A program made the translations under genes and the position numbers. Of a stretch of 64,000 bases of DNA, positions 54,632 to 63,841 are shown one piece after another (the stretch's first letter is position 1; the number at the start of each line of letters is the position of its first letter). A model generated the notes under the pieces. It made no database searches. It saw only the letters and a program-made list of their open reading frames with translations, and was not told the DNA's origin. This DNA comes from Chromatiaceae bacterium (GTDB lineage: Bacteria; Pseudomonadota; Gammaproteobacteria; Chromatiales; Chromatiaceae), in assembly GCA_013426805.1 (NCBI GenBank), contig JACDZG010000001.1, positions 162,107-226,106 on the forward strand, given 5' to 3'.

Positions 54632-57043
54632 TCAGCCCAGATTGATCGGCAATCGCACTTGAAAACAAGCGCCCACGCCGCGCCAGTTCTCCGCGAGGCG
54701 CAGGGTGCCGCCCGCCTCGGCAACCAGTTGGTATGAGAGCCAGAGACCAATCCCGTGACGTTGGTCGAGCGCATCGGCACTCGAATAGCCGGGCTCGAAC
54801 AGGCGCTCCAGTGTCGTTTGATCCAGGCCGAAGCCGTTGTCGCGGACATCGGCGATCAGCCATTGGCGGTCGTCCTCCTCCGCGACATCAAACAGGAGTT
54901 CGATCCGGCGGTTCTCCCGGCGGCGCTGATGCTTGGCGGCGTTGACAATCAGATTGACCAGCGGCAGCACCAGTGCGGCATTGGGCAATGGCAGGGCCAG
55001 CGGCGGCGGCGGCGCGACGTGCAAGGCGACCTGCGCCTCCTGGCACTGGACTTCAACGATGCGCCGAACCGTGCTGATAGCGTCCGGCAGGAAAACCTCG
55101 CGATGACGGAAGGCTTCGGCGCGCAACTGGCCCTTGGCAAACTCCAGGATCTGTTCCTTGACGATAATCAGTTTCCTCAGTGCGTCGTCGACCCGTTGGC
55201 GCTCCTCGGCGCTGAGCTTACCCTCGGGGCGCAGCCGATCGAGATGGCGACGCAGGATGCCCAGCCGACTGCCGAATTCGTCTTGCAGATTGAAGATCTC
55301 GTGGGTCAATCCCTGGTGGGCGAGTCCCAACTGAATGAAGGCGGAACTATGCCTGGCGGCGTCACGCCAATCCTGGGCCTCCAGGGCGGCGGTTAGGGCG
55401 AAGTGCCAGAGCGGCAGGCAATGTTCAAAGGCTACGCCCTTGGTCAGACCGACGCCGAAAACCCAGCGGGCCTTGCCCAATTGCAGCACTTGCCAATGTC
55501 CCGCATCGTTCCAGGCAATTCGCAGCAGCCCATTCCCCGGGTCGTCGCTACCGATCGGGAGCGCCGTGATGCGCCCGGACAGGAGCAGTCCGAGGCTCGT
55601 CTGTTCCAACACCTCATCGTAATTGCGCTGCGTAAACGGGAGCTTCCCGAACCCAATGAGGTCGGCGGACGCGAGGCGGTGGCGCGCCCGCAGCAGCACG
55701 GCAAATTGCACCCCCGGCTGCGCGGCAATGGCGGCAAGGACCTGATCCGGCGTGGTGATCGCCGGGATCGCATCGCGTGATTGCGAAGCCGCGGTATGAA
55801 CGAAGGGCTCGGTGAGGTCCCAGACCTCTTCGCCGGCCAGCAGTCGTTGCAGGGTGCGGTGTGACATCGGTCGGTGAACCAAACCGGTGATGCCCTCGAC
55901 TTTCAACGTGGGCACATCGAGGTCGCCGCCGCCTTTTGCCGCGTTAGCCGACAGCAGGATCAAACGGGCACCACCGGTGCCGTCGAGCCGCTCGCAGACT
56001 TGGCGGATCAGCACGCGGCCCAGACCCCGGCCGGGCAAATGGTTGTCCACCAGTACCAAGTCAAAGGGGGCTTCCGCGAGGGCCGCCATGAGCTCGGCGA
56101 CTGCCTGCCCAAAACCCCCGCCATGGACCAGGATGCGGTGGACTTCGGCCCCCATCCGGCCCAGCAGTTCACTCTGGGACGCGGAGGCCGGTTCGTCGTC
56201 ATCGACTAACAGCAGGCGCCGACCCGCATAGGGACGCTCATCAGCGGAGAACAGGGGCACCGCGGCATCCGGGACAGGGCTTGCCGTCACACCGCCGAGC
56301 AACCGCCTGAAGCGCCAACGAGCGAGGGTTTCGCAGTGTTCAAAGGCGCGGTCCGAGGTGGCGTCCTGGTGGTTGATCAAGCGGACCAGGCTGACCCTGG
56401 GGTTCTTGGGCGGTTGTTGGACCTCCAGTACCAGGGCACGAATCCGATCGCCGATCTCGATCCCCAGGCGCCGGGCGTCCGGCCGCTTGGGTTGCGAGGC
56501 CAGGCCCCCGTCGGCCCAGGGAATCTCGTTGATTGGGAGAAATGCCTCGATATCGGGCTGCTGCACCTCGGCAGGCTCGGTCCCGACGCGTACGGCCCGG
56601 TGCAACGCATCTTGGGTGTCGAGCTGAATGATGTAGCCCGCCGGCTCCGGCCTCTCCGCAGACATAACGCGACGGACAACCGTGCCGGAGACCACCGAAT
56701 CGCCGTCCAGGGTCAGGTCCGGCCAAGGATTACAACGGCCCCAGCGCTCATGGACATACCACAACGGGTCACCGTCTTGCTGCCGCTGGTTGTTGACGTA
56801 GACCGCGGCAAGCACTTTCCCTTTACCGTAGGCGTCAATGTCGTGCAGCAAGCGCGGGTCATTGGCACACAGGCTTTCGGTCTGATACAAACGACCCTTG
56901 GCCAGGACCCGACCTTGCGGATCGAGCAGGTCGAGATCGCAGTGGTCAAGCCAGGACTGGCGCACCCGTGCGGGGAGGATCAGGCCCGAAAGATGGGCCT
57001 TGTCGATCAGGCTGGGGCCGGCTGACTCGGGTACGTCGGTCAT
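54632..57043 (-). CDS. S1-like/receiver/histidine kinase fusion
   Basis: ATG 57043 is used because the open frame further upstream is Pro/Arg-rich and non-family. 803 residues. Residues ~95-225 resemble an S1/OB RNA-binding fold (DSVVSGTVVRRVMS, EAFLPINEIPW, IGDRIRALVLEVQQPPKNPR); an S1-like first repeat may precede it (~15-95). A receiver is at ~275-400 (RRLLLVDDDEPAS, FDLVLVDNHLPGRGL), with Arg in place of the usual Lys (LVHRPMSH). After a sensor-like region comes an H-box-like helix (HQGLTHEIFNLQDEFGSRLG) and a HATPase (VNLIVNAAKHQRRREN, DVRDNGFGLDQ, HGIGLWLSYQLVAEAGGTL). RNA-binding plus kinase is a rare combination; the S1 assignment is by pattern only. First gene of the operon. Confidence 0.75.
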   Translation of the reverse strand: MTDVPESAGPSLIDKAHLSGLILPARVRQSWLDHCDLDLLDPQGRVLAKGRLYQTESLCANDPRLLHDIDAYGKGKVLAAVYVNNQRQQDGDPLWYVHERWGRCNPWPDLTLDGDSVVSGTVVRRVMSAERPEPAGYIIQLDTQDALHRAVRVGTEPAEVQQPDIEAFLPINEIPWADGGLASQPKRPDARRLGIEIGDRIRALVLEVQQPPKNPRVSLVRLINHQDATSDRAFEHCETLARWRFRRLLGGVTASPVPDAAVPLFSADERPYAGRRLLLVDDDEPASASQSELLGRMGAEVHRILVHGGGFGQAVAELMAALAEAPFDLVLVDNHLPGRGLGRVLIRQVCERLDGTGGARLILLSANAAKGGGDLDVPTLKVEGITGLVHRPMSHRTLQRLLAGEEVWDLTEPFVHTAASQSRDAIPAITTPDQVLAAIAAQPGVQFAVLLRARHRLASADLIGFGKLPFTQRNYDEVLEQTSLGLLLSGRITALPIGSDDPGNGLLRIAWNDAGHWQVLQLGKARWVFGVGLTKGVAFEHCLPLWHFALTAALEAQDWRDAARHSSAFIQLGLAHQGLTHEIFNLQDEFGSRLGILRRHLDRLRPEGKLSAEERQRVDDALRKLIIVKEQILEFAKGQLRAEAFRHREVFLPDAISTVRRIVEVQCQEAQVALHVAPPPPLALPLPNAALVLPLVNLIVNAAKHQRRRENRRIELLFDVAEEDDRQWLIADVRDNGFGLDQTTLERLFEPGYSSADALDQRHGIGLWLSYQLVAEAGGTLRLAENWRGVGACFQVRLPINLG

Positions 57044-57227
57044 CTGTGCGCCTTCAATGACGGGATCATTTCCATTACTTGGATGGTGATGATCCCGCAG
57101 TTGCGGACGGTGCGCAAGATTGAGACCGGGTCCGGAAGCGGGATGAACCAATAACGCGCGGGGACCGACGCTTCTTGAGGTCAGTCCATTTGGCGACAGG
57201 CGCTTCGCGCGCCAAACCGGTCCACCC

Positions 57228-58148
57228 TCAGCACGCGCCGCGGCCGGGATGACACAGCGCCGGGGCCAGACCGGCCGCATCGGCCAGGGACGCCAGGGTG
57301 GCGGGTGCGGTCGGATCGGCGGCGCCCTCGGCCGCGGCCAGGGCGAGCAGCATGGCCTCGGCCACATTGGTGCCGAAGCTGCGCCCGGCCAGGCGCGGGG
57401 TACTGGTGACCAGGGTGTCGAGACCGCGCCGGGCGAGGAGCTCCAGGTCCGCGGCGGTGGTGGTGTTGGTGACCATGACCCGACCGCGCAGATCGCGCGG
57501 CAAGTATTGATGCAATTGCAGGAAGTCCCCCGCCAAAATCTCCACGTCGGCCAGCAGGGACTCGAAGCGGGGGTTCGGCGCGCGACCCTGGGCCGCCCCG
57601 GTGGGATAGAGCAGCGACACCGGCAGGCGCAGCAAGAGCGGCAGCAGGGCGGCGGCCAGGCGCTCCACGCTGCGCAGTGAATGCAGGCGCAGGGGCAGGC
57701 CGAGTCCGAACATCAGATCACCCAACACCAGGCGACAGCCCTGGTCCCTCAGGGCGAGCGCCAGGTCGTAGCGGTCGACGGCGGCGCTGACCAGCGCGGT
57801 GCGCCCGGCCGGCGCGTAACCGGCGGCCGTCAGCGCCGCCAGGGCGCGCCGCTCCAGCAGGCCGCGGATGCGGCTGCCGTCGGCCAGCGGGGTGTGGCGC
57901 ACCACCCGGCGGATGCGCCGGCCGTACGCCAGGGGATAGGTACGCCCGCCCACCCGCAGGTCCAGTTCGGCCCCGCCGACACCGAAAGCATCCACCCGGC
58001 CGTCGTACTGCCGATACAGGTCCAGGGCGCGCCGCGGGTCACCGTCGCAACCCAGGCGGCGCACCCGCAGGTGTCGCCCGAGCAGCGCGAGCTCCACCGT
58101 ATGGTCGCGGGCGGAACTCCCCAGGCTGACGCTCAGTACCTGGATCAT
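57228..58148 (-). CDS. Quinate 5-dehydrogenase-like protein
   Basis: The start is ATG 58148 (MIQVLSVSLGSSARDHTVEL), overlapping the stop of the HAD gene by four bases. ~306 residues. Recalled family features: LGSSxRD near the N-terminus, DGRVDAFGVGGAELDLRVGG, LVLGDLMFGLGLPLRLHSLR, LLYPTG, GRVMVTNTTTAADLELLARR and LVTSTPRLAGRSFGTNVAEA. Proteins of this type are annotated as quinate/shikimate dehydrogenase-like, but their reaction has, to my knowledge, not been shown. The overlap with the phosphatase-like gene implies joint function. The 184 bp to the signalling operon show no clear promoter. Confidence 0.7.
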   Translation of the reverse strand: MIQVLSVSLGSSARDHTVELALLGRHLRVRRLGCDGDPRRALDLYRQYDGRVDAFGVGGAELDLRVGGRTYPLAYGRRIRRVVRHTPLADGSRIRGLLERRALAALTAAGYAPAGRTALVSAAVDRYDLALALRDQGCRLVLGDLMFGLGLPLRLHSLRSVERLAAALLPLLLRLPVSLLYPTGAAQGRAPNPRFESLLADVEILAGDFLQLHQYLPRDLRGRVMVTNTTTAADLELLARRGLDTLVTSTPRLAGRSFGTNVAEAMLLALAAAEGAADPTAPATLASLADAAGLAPALCHPGRGAC

Positions 58149-58807
58149 GGCAGCGTCTCCCAGCCATGGCGGCGGGCCAGTCGGGCCAGACGCGCCCCGG
58201 GGCCCACCACCACCGGATGCCCCACCAGGGCCAGCAGGGAGCGGTCGGACCAGCCGTCCGCGTAGGCCCAGCAATGATCGAGATCCAGGCCCTCGCGGCG
58301 CATCAGGCCACGCAGCAGGCGCGCCTTCTCCACACCATGGGGACAGACTCCGACCAGGCCGCCGGTGAGCCGACCGTTCCGCACCTCCAGGCCGGTGGCC
58401 AGCACCCGCGCGATGCCCAGGTGGCGGGCATAGGCCCGTACCACGGGCTCCAGCGAGGCGGACAGCAGCAGCAGCGCGTCGCCGCGGCGCCGATGCTCGG
58501 CGAGCCGCGCGCGCAGGGCCGGCCGCACCCTCAGGGCCGGCCGCTCCGCGAGCCAGCGCGCCGCCGTCTGCTCCAGGGCGGCCGGTTCCCGGCCCGCCAG
58601 GGCGCGGGCCAGCAGCGCCTTGATGGGGCGGTTGCCCACCAGGCCCAGAAGGTGGCCGCAGCCCCCGAGCAACAGCACGAGACGGCCCCCAAGACCGAGC
58701 CGGCCCCGGGTGAGGCAGTGCAGAAACAAGTGCCGCTGGGTGTCGCCGGGGACCAGGGTGCCGTCCAGATCGAGTACGACGGTGGCACCTGGCGCGCTGG
58801 TGATCAT
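58145..58807 (-). CDS. HAD-IB family phosphatase (SerB-like)
   Basis: 220 residues. HAD motif I is VVLDLDGTLVPGDTQ. Motif II is LLLLSASLEPVVRAYARHLG, followed by a class IB pattern, GNRLTGGLVG-like (RNGRLTGGLVGVCPHGVEKA), with the Lys, and motif III is WAYADGWSDRSLLALVG. Members dephosphorylate small molecules such as phosphoserine or lipid head groups. A short hydrophobic cap (GLGGRLVLLLGGCGHLLGLV) suggests a lipid-like substrate (inference). Its stop overlaps the start of the quinate-dehydrogenase-like gene. Confidence 0.85.
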   Translation of the reverse strand: MITSAPGATVVLDLDGTLVPGDTQRHLFLHCLTRGRLGLGGRLVLLLGGCGHLLGLVGNRPIKALLARALAGREPAALEQTAARWLAERPALRVRPALRARLAEHRRRGDALLLLSASLEPVVRAYARHLGIARVLATGLEVRNGRLTGGLVGVCPHGVEKARLLRGLMRREGLDLDHCWAYADGWSDRSLLALVGHPVVVGPGARLARLARRHGWETLP

Positions 58808-58946
58808 GGGGTACCGGTGCGCGTCTGCGTCATGGGGCTGTCCTCAATGGTTTCTACGGCGGCGGGCGGTCGGCACGGCGGAACCTCTGCGAGACCCTGG
58901 CGCGCAACCTGGTGAGCCAGGGGCTCACGGTCTTTCTGGAGTCCGA

Positions 58947-61070
58947 TCAGGCGGCCATCTCCGGGGCGCCGAGCGCGGCGCTGGCGAGTACAGCGAGCGC
59001 GCTGTCTGCACGTTGCTCGCGACTGAGCTCGGGCGCCAACGCGAGGACGCGACGCATAAAGGCGCCGATCGGGTCCGCGGTACTGTCGCCGGGCTCGCCG
59101 TAGCGGCGGCTCCAATTCTCCGCTTTTCGGACACGCTCGCTGTCGGGCAATGGCGTGAGGAGATGCAGAAAGCCCGTCTCGCGGCGCCGCTCCGGACAGT
59201 CCCGATCAAGCCCGTCCCATTCGTTCATCGGCGCTTCGGTCTGCCACAGTCGAGCGGCACGCCAGGCCCAGGCATGGGGCGGCGACTCCGGGGCATCTTC
59301 CGGTTGGAGCCACTGATAGTACAAACCGGCCAGCGCATCGCCTGCGAGTGCCTGCGCCGCGATGCGCTCGGACGGCGGAACTCGGGCGGTGCGGTCCACG
59401 CCAGCCAACGAGCGTGCAAACTCGGCGCCCAGCCGAGCCCGACGGGCCACCTCCGCGAGAGCGCCCGCCGCTGGCAGCGACTCTTCAAGCCCATCGGGTG
59501 TGGCTGGAGTGCTCGGGGAAGAGGATGTTGGGTGGGCATCCGGGCCGGCGGTCGGGAAACCGGCCGGCGCGTCCTCGTGGAGCGGGTCGTCCGAACCGGC
59601 AAGATCCCACCCGCCCGCGTCTGCCCGCAGCCGTTCGAGCGTCTGACGGGCTACTGCATTGTCGGGGTTGCCAGCGAGAAAGGTATCCAGCAGGTCCAAC
59701 GCCTCCGGTTTGCGGTTTCGGCGCACGAGCAGTCGGGCCAGGACGACGCGCGAGGGCTCGTGGCTCGGGCTGCGCTCGGCCGCCTCGCGCAGCCAACGCT
59801 CGGCCTCGTCCCAGCGGTCCTCGCCGCGGCGGATCAAGAGCCGGGCAAGTTCGACGCGCGAGGGCTCGTCGTCGGGAAAGAGACGGACCGTCTCACGCAG
59901 CACCCATTCGCGAGCGTCCCCATATCCCTGGGCCGCGAGCCAGTCCGCCCAAAGCGTCCAGCAGAAGGGGTTCGTCGGCTCCCAGGCGATGGCGCGCTCG
60001 ATCGGTTGGCCGAAGCGCGCCAGCACATTGCCCGGCAGATCGGCACGGGCCATCAGACGGCTGCCAAGGTTGTGCAGGGTGCGCACGAAGAAATAGCTGT
60101 CGCCTGTGGTCTCGGCATAACGGCGGTGCTGCTCCAGCATTGCGAACAGACGCTCGGCCAGCCGTTCCACGGGCTGACTTGCGGCCTCGATATCTCGCTC
60201 GAGTGCCTCCCGAGTTTCTTTGGACGCGGGCTTGAACGCGCGACCGCGTCGCCCTTTGGCCGCAAGCCCTTTCGCCTGGGCGTCGCGAATCAGCTCGGCA
60301 AGCTCGCGCGCCTTGGGGTCCTCGGCACCCGTGTTGCGGTCTTTGGAATTGGTCACAAAGCTATCGAGCGCCTCGGCTAAGACCTGCTGCCAATGGTTCG
60401 GTGCGCGTGGGTAGGCTCCTAGACGCCCGCGCAGCGCACCGAATTGCCGGTTGAAAAAGGCGCGCCCCTCGGCAGGCGTCGCGTAGCCGGCGAGGGCGTG
60501 GCGCAACAGCCCGTGCAGCATCAGGACCTGATTGGCGCGGGCGTCCCCGGAATTGGGGAGACCTTGGAGTCCGGCGAGGGCGACGATCAGGTACTCTGGT
60601 CGGGGGTCGGCCGCCAGATGCAGCCAGGCCGCGGTCTGGGCACCATCGCCCTGGCGACGCGTGAGGACGCGCCGGCATTCGAGCGCCGGGTCGCGCTCGG
60701 GCGCGAGGCGCAGTGGCAGCAGCCAGCGCAGCCAACCGTCCAGCGTCTCGCGCACCTGACGATTGGTGCGCGGCAGATCGAGCAGATGGACCGCGGTCAG
60801 CGCATCGCATAACCGCTTGCCGTAGACCGCGTAGCCCAGGCGCCGGACCTGAGCGGCATAGTCGCGACGCATCGCATGAAGCCAGGAGAAGAGCGCGCCG
60901 TCCAGTCGCTGACGCGCTTGCGCCTCGTCGGGCCGGTCCGGAAATTCCTCGTATAGGAGTTCAGGCACGTCCAAGCGCAGGTCGGAGCCGAGACCGGCCC
61001 GGCCGCTCATCAGGTCGGCGACTGCCCGCTCGGGGTCTCGCTCGAAGCTCTGGCGCCAGTGCTCAATCAT
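58947..61070 (-). CDS. Large TPR-type protein of unknown function
   Basis: 707 residues, no signal peptide or membrane segment. The N-terminal third (~1-330) matches no family I recognise. Residues ~340-490 contain TPR-like helix pairs (GQPIERAIAWEPTNPFCWTL, ETVRLFPDDEPSRVELARLL, AERSPSHEPSRVVLARLLVR, LDTFLAGNPDNAVARQTLER). The C-terminus has a Pro/Ser/Thr-rich linker and a helical end. TPRs suggest protein-protein scaffolding. It starts within the last bases of the preceding gene (61067-61070 overlap), so the two are coupled. No neighbouring gene hints at a pathway. Confidence 0.75.
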   Translation of the reverse strand: MIEHWRQSFERDPERAVADLMSGRAGLGSDLRLDVPELLYEEFPDRPDEAQARQRLDGALFSWLHAMRRDYAAQVRRLGYAVYGKRLCDALTAVHLLDLPRTNRQVRETLDGWLRWLLPLRLAPERDPALECRRVLTRRQGDGAQTAAWLHLAADPRPEYLIVALAGLQGLPNSGDARANQVLMLHGLLRHALAGYATPAEGRAFFNRQFGALRGRLGAYPRAPNHWQQVLAEALDSFVTNSKDRNTGAEDPKARELAELIRDAQAKGLAAKGRRGRAFKPASKETREALERDIEAASQPVERLAERLFAMLEQHRRYAETTGDSYFFVRTLHNLGSRLMARADLPGNVLARFGQPIERAIAWEPTNPFCWTLWADWLAAQGYGDAREWVLRETVRLFPDDEPSRVELARLLIRRGEDRWDEAERWLREAAERSPSHEPSRVVLARLLVRRNRKPEALDLLDTFLAGNPDNAVARQTLERLRADAGGWDLAGSDDPLHEDAPAGFPTAGPDAHPTSSSPSTPATPDGLEESLPAAGALAEVARRARLGAEFARSLAGVDRTARVPPSERIAAQALAGDALAGLYYQWLQPEDAPESPPHAWAWRAARLWQTEAPMNEWDGLDRDCPERRRETGFLHLLTPLPDSERVRKAENWSRRYGEPGDSTADPIGAFMRRVLALAPELSREQRADSALAVLASAALGAPEMAA

Positions 61071-62023
61071 GTCCTGCCCATCATTGGCTCGCCGAAGTCG
61101 GCCCGGTTACAAGCGTCCTGGACGGCCAACAAGTGCAGGTCCCGCGCCTCGCGCAACGGGTCGTCGCACAGGCGGTGCGGACGCTCGATTGTGCCGAGCT
61201 TCCACAGGTGCTCACGCCGGTAGTCGATGCGGCAATGGAGGATCTCGGCGGTCAGGAGATCGGCCTGGGTCCCGTCCAGATGGAGCGTTGCCCCGAAGGG
61301 GTGCTCGCGCGGCGCCGGAAAAAAGAACTCGTGCATACCGCCGTCCAGCACGGTCGGCAAGGCGCAGGCAGTGGCGAGTTGTCGGCTCGACCGCACCGCC
61401 AGGACCTCGGCGAGCGGATAGCGCATTAGCGCCACCCAGATCGGGTCGGTTCCGCGTGGGCTTGGCCGGCCGTAGTGACCCAGACCCAGCCGGTCGCGCA
61501 GCGCGTGAGGCCAATCGTCGGCATCCGCCTCGGCCTGCACCTCGTCGTAGAAGGCAGCAAAGGTTGGCCGACCGTCGCGGCGCAGGTTCCAGCCCGTGAA
61601 AAACTCGTCGATGGCCTTGCGCGCGTCCGGGTCACCACTGTCGGCGCGGCGCAGCATCGCGTCAAGCTCGTCGAGGGTCAGGGTGGCGGATTTCACCGGA
61701 CGAACCAAAATTTCGAATCGAACCAAGTCCTGGTTGCCCGCTGGATCGAGCCAGGCGCCACGATTGATCGGCAGGAAGGCATCGGGTACCGACACGCTGG
61801 GCACAGTGCAGGTCGTTTCGTAGTGCAACCTGTCCGCCTCCGACCAGTCTGCCGTAACGATCGGCGAGGGGGCGGCGACTACACCGCGCAGGATGTCCTC
61901 GAAACGCTGCCAGCGCTCAGACGATGTCCGCTCGTCGAAGCGTCCGTTATCCGCGATAGCCGCGCGACTCGCCTCGGGCGAGCGGCTGAGCTGCGTCAAA
62001 AATGTCAGGGTTGTAGGTTGCAT
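61067..62023 (-). CDS. Conserved-looking hypothetical protein coupled to the TPR gene
   Basis: The start is set at ATG 62023 (MQPTTLTFLTQLSRSP); ATG 62050 is equally possible and no clear ribosome-binding site decides. ~318 residues, soluble. It includes ERWQRFEDILRGVVAAPSPI, PDAFLPINRGAWLDPAGNQD, DARKAIDEFFTGWNLRRDGR and LDGGMHEFFFPAPREHPFGA. I do not recognise a family. The four-base overlap with the TPR gene and the shared strand indicate a two-gene operon. On the opposite strand, 62129-62293 could encode 54 residues, but that is not supported by more than an open frame. Confidence 0.65.
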   Translation of the reverse strand: MQPTTLTFLTQLSRSPEASRAAIADNGRFDERTSSERWQRFEDILRGVVAAPSPIVTADWSEADRLHYETTCTVPSVSVPDAFLPINRGAWLDPAGNQDLVRFEILVRPVKSATLTLDELDAMLRRADSGDPDARKAIDEFFTGWNLRRDGRPTFAAFYDEVQAEADADDWPHALRDRLGLGHYGRPSPRGTDPIWVALMRYPLAEVLAVRSSRQLATACALPTVLDGGMHEFFFPAPREHPFGATLHLDGTQADLLTAEILHCRIDYRREHLWKLGTIERPHRLCDDPLREARDLHLLAVQDACNRADFGEPMMGRT

Positions 62024-62441
62024 ACGATTGCACTGTTGCGCCGCGAGCATTGGTCCGCGACGCCGTTCCGTTTGATCCTGTGCCGAGATGCTGGAGCATA
62101 CATCAAGACGACGCGACGGGCTTTCCCGATGCGCGCGCTCGCGGGCTCCACCCGGGTGCAAGTGCGCTATGGCGCGCTGGGCCTGCAAGACGGCCGCTAT
62201 TGCTACCGGGTCCCGCTGCAACAACGGCTCATCCGGCAGGACGCCCCGGGGATACGGCTGCGGCAGGAGGTCGCGATCCAGAACGGTTCCTGACTTGCCT
62301 CATGCTGCCGATCCTACGCGCTTGATCATGGCCGACAACGGCCTTGATCACCCGGTCACCGGCGACGCCCGCCGGCGCCGATCCCGCCCGCTTCGTGCTA
62401 GGCTTGAATTCCTGCGATGCCAACACCGGACGCCTGCCGCC

Positions 62442-63470
62442 ATGTCCTCCAGCGCCGCCACCCAACCCGCACCCGCGCCGCAGGTCCCGGCCCCGCCGCC
62501 CCGGCGCCTGCCCGCGGCGGGTTCCGTCGACGGTCTCCTGGTCTCGGAAGCGGTCTACTGGACCACGTATTACCTGGAGTCGGACCACCATTACGAGTGG
62601 AACAACGGCCGCCTGGAGGAGAAACCGGTGTCCGATTACGAGACCTTTCTGGTCTATGCCTGGTTCGGCGAACTGGTGCGGCACTTCCTGCGCACCCACC
62701 CCTGCGCGCAGCTGGTCGGCCTGGAGATGGGTTTCCGACTGCCGCTGCCGAGCGGCACCGTCATCCGCAAGCCCGATTTCGGCGTGGTCCGCAACGACAA
62801 TCCCCAGCCGCTGCTGCCCCTGGCATGCTCCTACCACGGGGTCTTCGACCTCTGTATCGAGGCCCTGTCCGACCAGGAGCGTAGCGGCATCGAGCGTGAT
62901 ACCGTCATCAAGAAGGCCGAATACGCCGCCGGGGGCGTGCCCGAGTATTACATCCTGCACAAGCATCCCGACCACCAGGCCTTCTACACCCGCACCGCCG
63001 CCGGGTTCTATACGCCCATCGCACCGCAGGCCGGGGTCATCTGCTCGCGGGTGCTGCCGGGGCTGCAATTCCGCCCGACCGACCTGGCGCGCCGACCGGA
63101 CCTGGAGACGTTACGCGACGATCCGGTCTATGCCGGCTTCGTCCTCCCCGGCTGGCGCGCCGACCGGGAGCGCGCGGCAGCCGCGGCGCGGCGGGCCGAT
63201 GCGCAGGCGCGGCGGGCCGATGCCGAGGCGCAGGCCAAACGCGAGGCCGTGGACCGCGCCAACGCCGAAGCGCGTCGGGCCGACGCCGAGGCCCAGGCCA
63301 AACGCGAGGCCGTGGACCGGGCCGAGGCCGAGGCCCAGGCTAAACGCGAGGCCGTGAACCGGGCCGACGCCGAGGCACAGCGGGCCGACGCCGAGGCCCA
63401 GGCACGGCAACGCCTGGAGTACGAGCTGGCGGCCTTGCGGGCACGCCTCGCGCAGGGTCGGATGCAGTGA
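62442..63470 (+). CDS. Uma2-family (DUF820) PD-(D/E)XK endonuclease, copy 3
   Basis: ATG 62442 (MSSSAATQPAPAPQ) is selected; the open frame upstream is non-family. 342 residues. A Pro-rich start is followed by the Uma2 core: SDHHYEWNNGRLEEKPVSDY, IRKPDFGVVRNDN (Asp), LCIEALSDQERSGI (Glu), VIKKAEYAAGGVPEYYILHK (Lys). The C-terminal ~100 residues are an Ala/Arg/Glu-rich coiled coil with repeated ADAEAQAKREAVDRA units. It is only a distant relative of the copies at 33543 and 34420. Its last codons and TGA are part of a palindromic repeat (63457-63590). Confidence 0.88.
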   Translation: MSSSAATQPAPAPQVPAPPPRRLPAAGSVDGLLVSEAVYWTTYYLESDHHYEWNNGRLEEKPVSDYETFLVYAWFGELVRHFLRTHPCAQLVGLEMGFRLPLPSGTVIRKPDFGVVRNDNPQPLLPLACSYHGVFDLCIEALSDQERSGIERDTVIKKAEYAAGGVPEYYILHKHPDHQAFYTRTAAGFYTPIAPQAGVICSRVLPGLQFRPTDLARRPDLETLRDDPVYAGFVLPGWRADRERAAAAARRADAQARRADAEAQAKREAVDRANAEARRADAEAQAKREAVDRAEAEAQAKREAVNRADAEAQRADAEAQARQRLEYELAALRARLAQGRMQ

Positions 63471-63590
63471 GGAACGGACACTGGCGGCGCACTGCCCGGA
63501 GAGCCCGTCACCAATAACATCTTCGGGAGGCCCTGGACTTCCATGGGTTAGCGAATGCGCCACCCGTGTTCGTGCCTCACTGCATCCGAC
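63457..63590. repeat. GGATGCxGTGAG-type inverted repeat overlapping the Uma2 stop codon
   Basis: GTCGGATGCAGTGAGGAACG (63457-63476) and CGTGCCTCACTGCATCCGAC (63571-63590) are inverted copies with one mismatch. A second half-repeat (GATGCGGTTCGAGTACTCAC) lies at ~63643-63680. The remaining gene-free bases up to 63841 show only a partial GCCGCTCCCACC arm near 63752. Confidence 0.7.
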
Positions 63591-63841
63591 GCACTTCCGA
63601 TCACACCCGACGGGCGGGCGGTTGCAGGTGATCGGGGTTGGGTGATGCGGTTCGAGTACTCACCGCATCCTACGCGCTGTAGGGTCCGCTGTGCGGACCG
63701 ACGACCGCGCAGATCAGGAGACGGCCGGGTTTATGACCAAGGCCCTAAAGCCGCTCCCACCAGGCGCGCTTGTGGTCATGGGGTGCCCGTGCTGAAATGT
63801 CCGCCCGGTTCATTGCCGATTGCCACGATTTTTGGAGCCCC

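Noticed and set aside
62129..62293. 54-codon plus-strand frame upstream of Uma2 copy 3
   Set aside because: It reads plausibly (TRVQVRYGALGLQDGRYCYR) but has no family match and overlaps the leader of the minus-strand pair. Too weak to call.
63170..63420. Periodic repeats considered as CRISPR or satellite
   Set aside because: They encode the Ala/Glu/Arg coiled coil of Uma2 copy 3 and are not separated by unique spacers.
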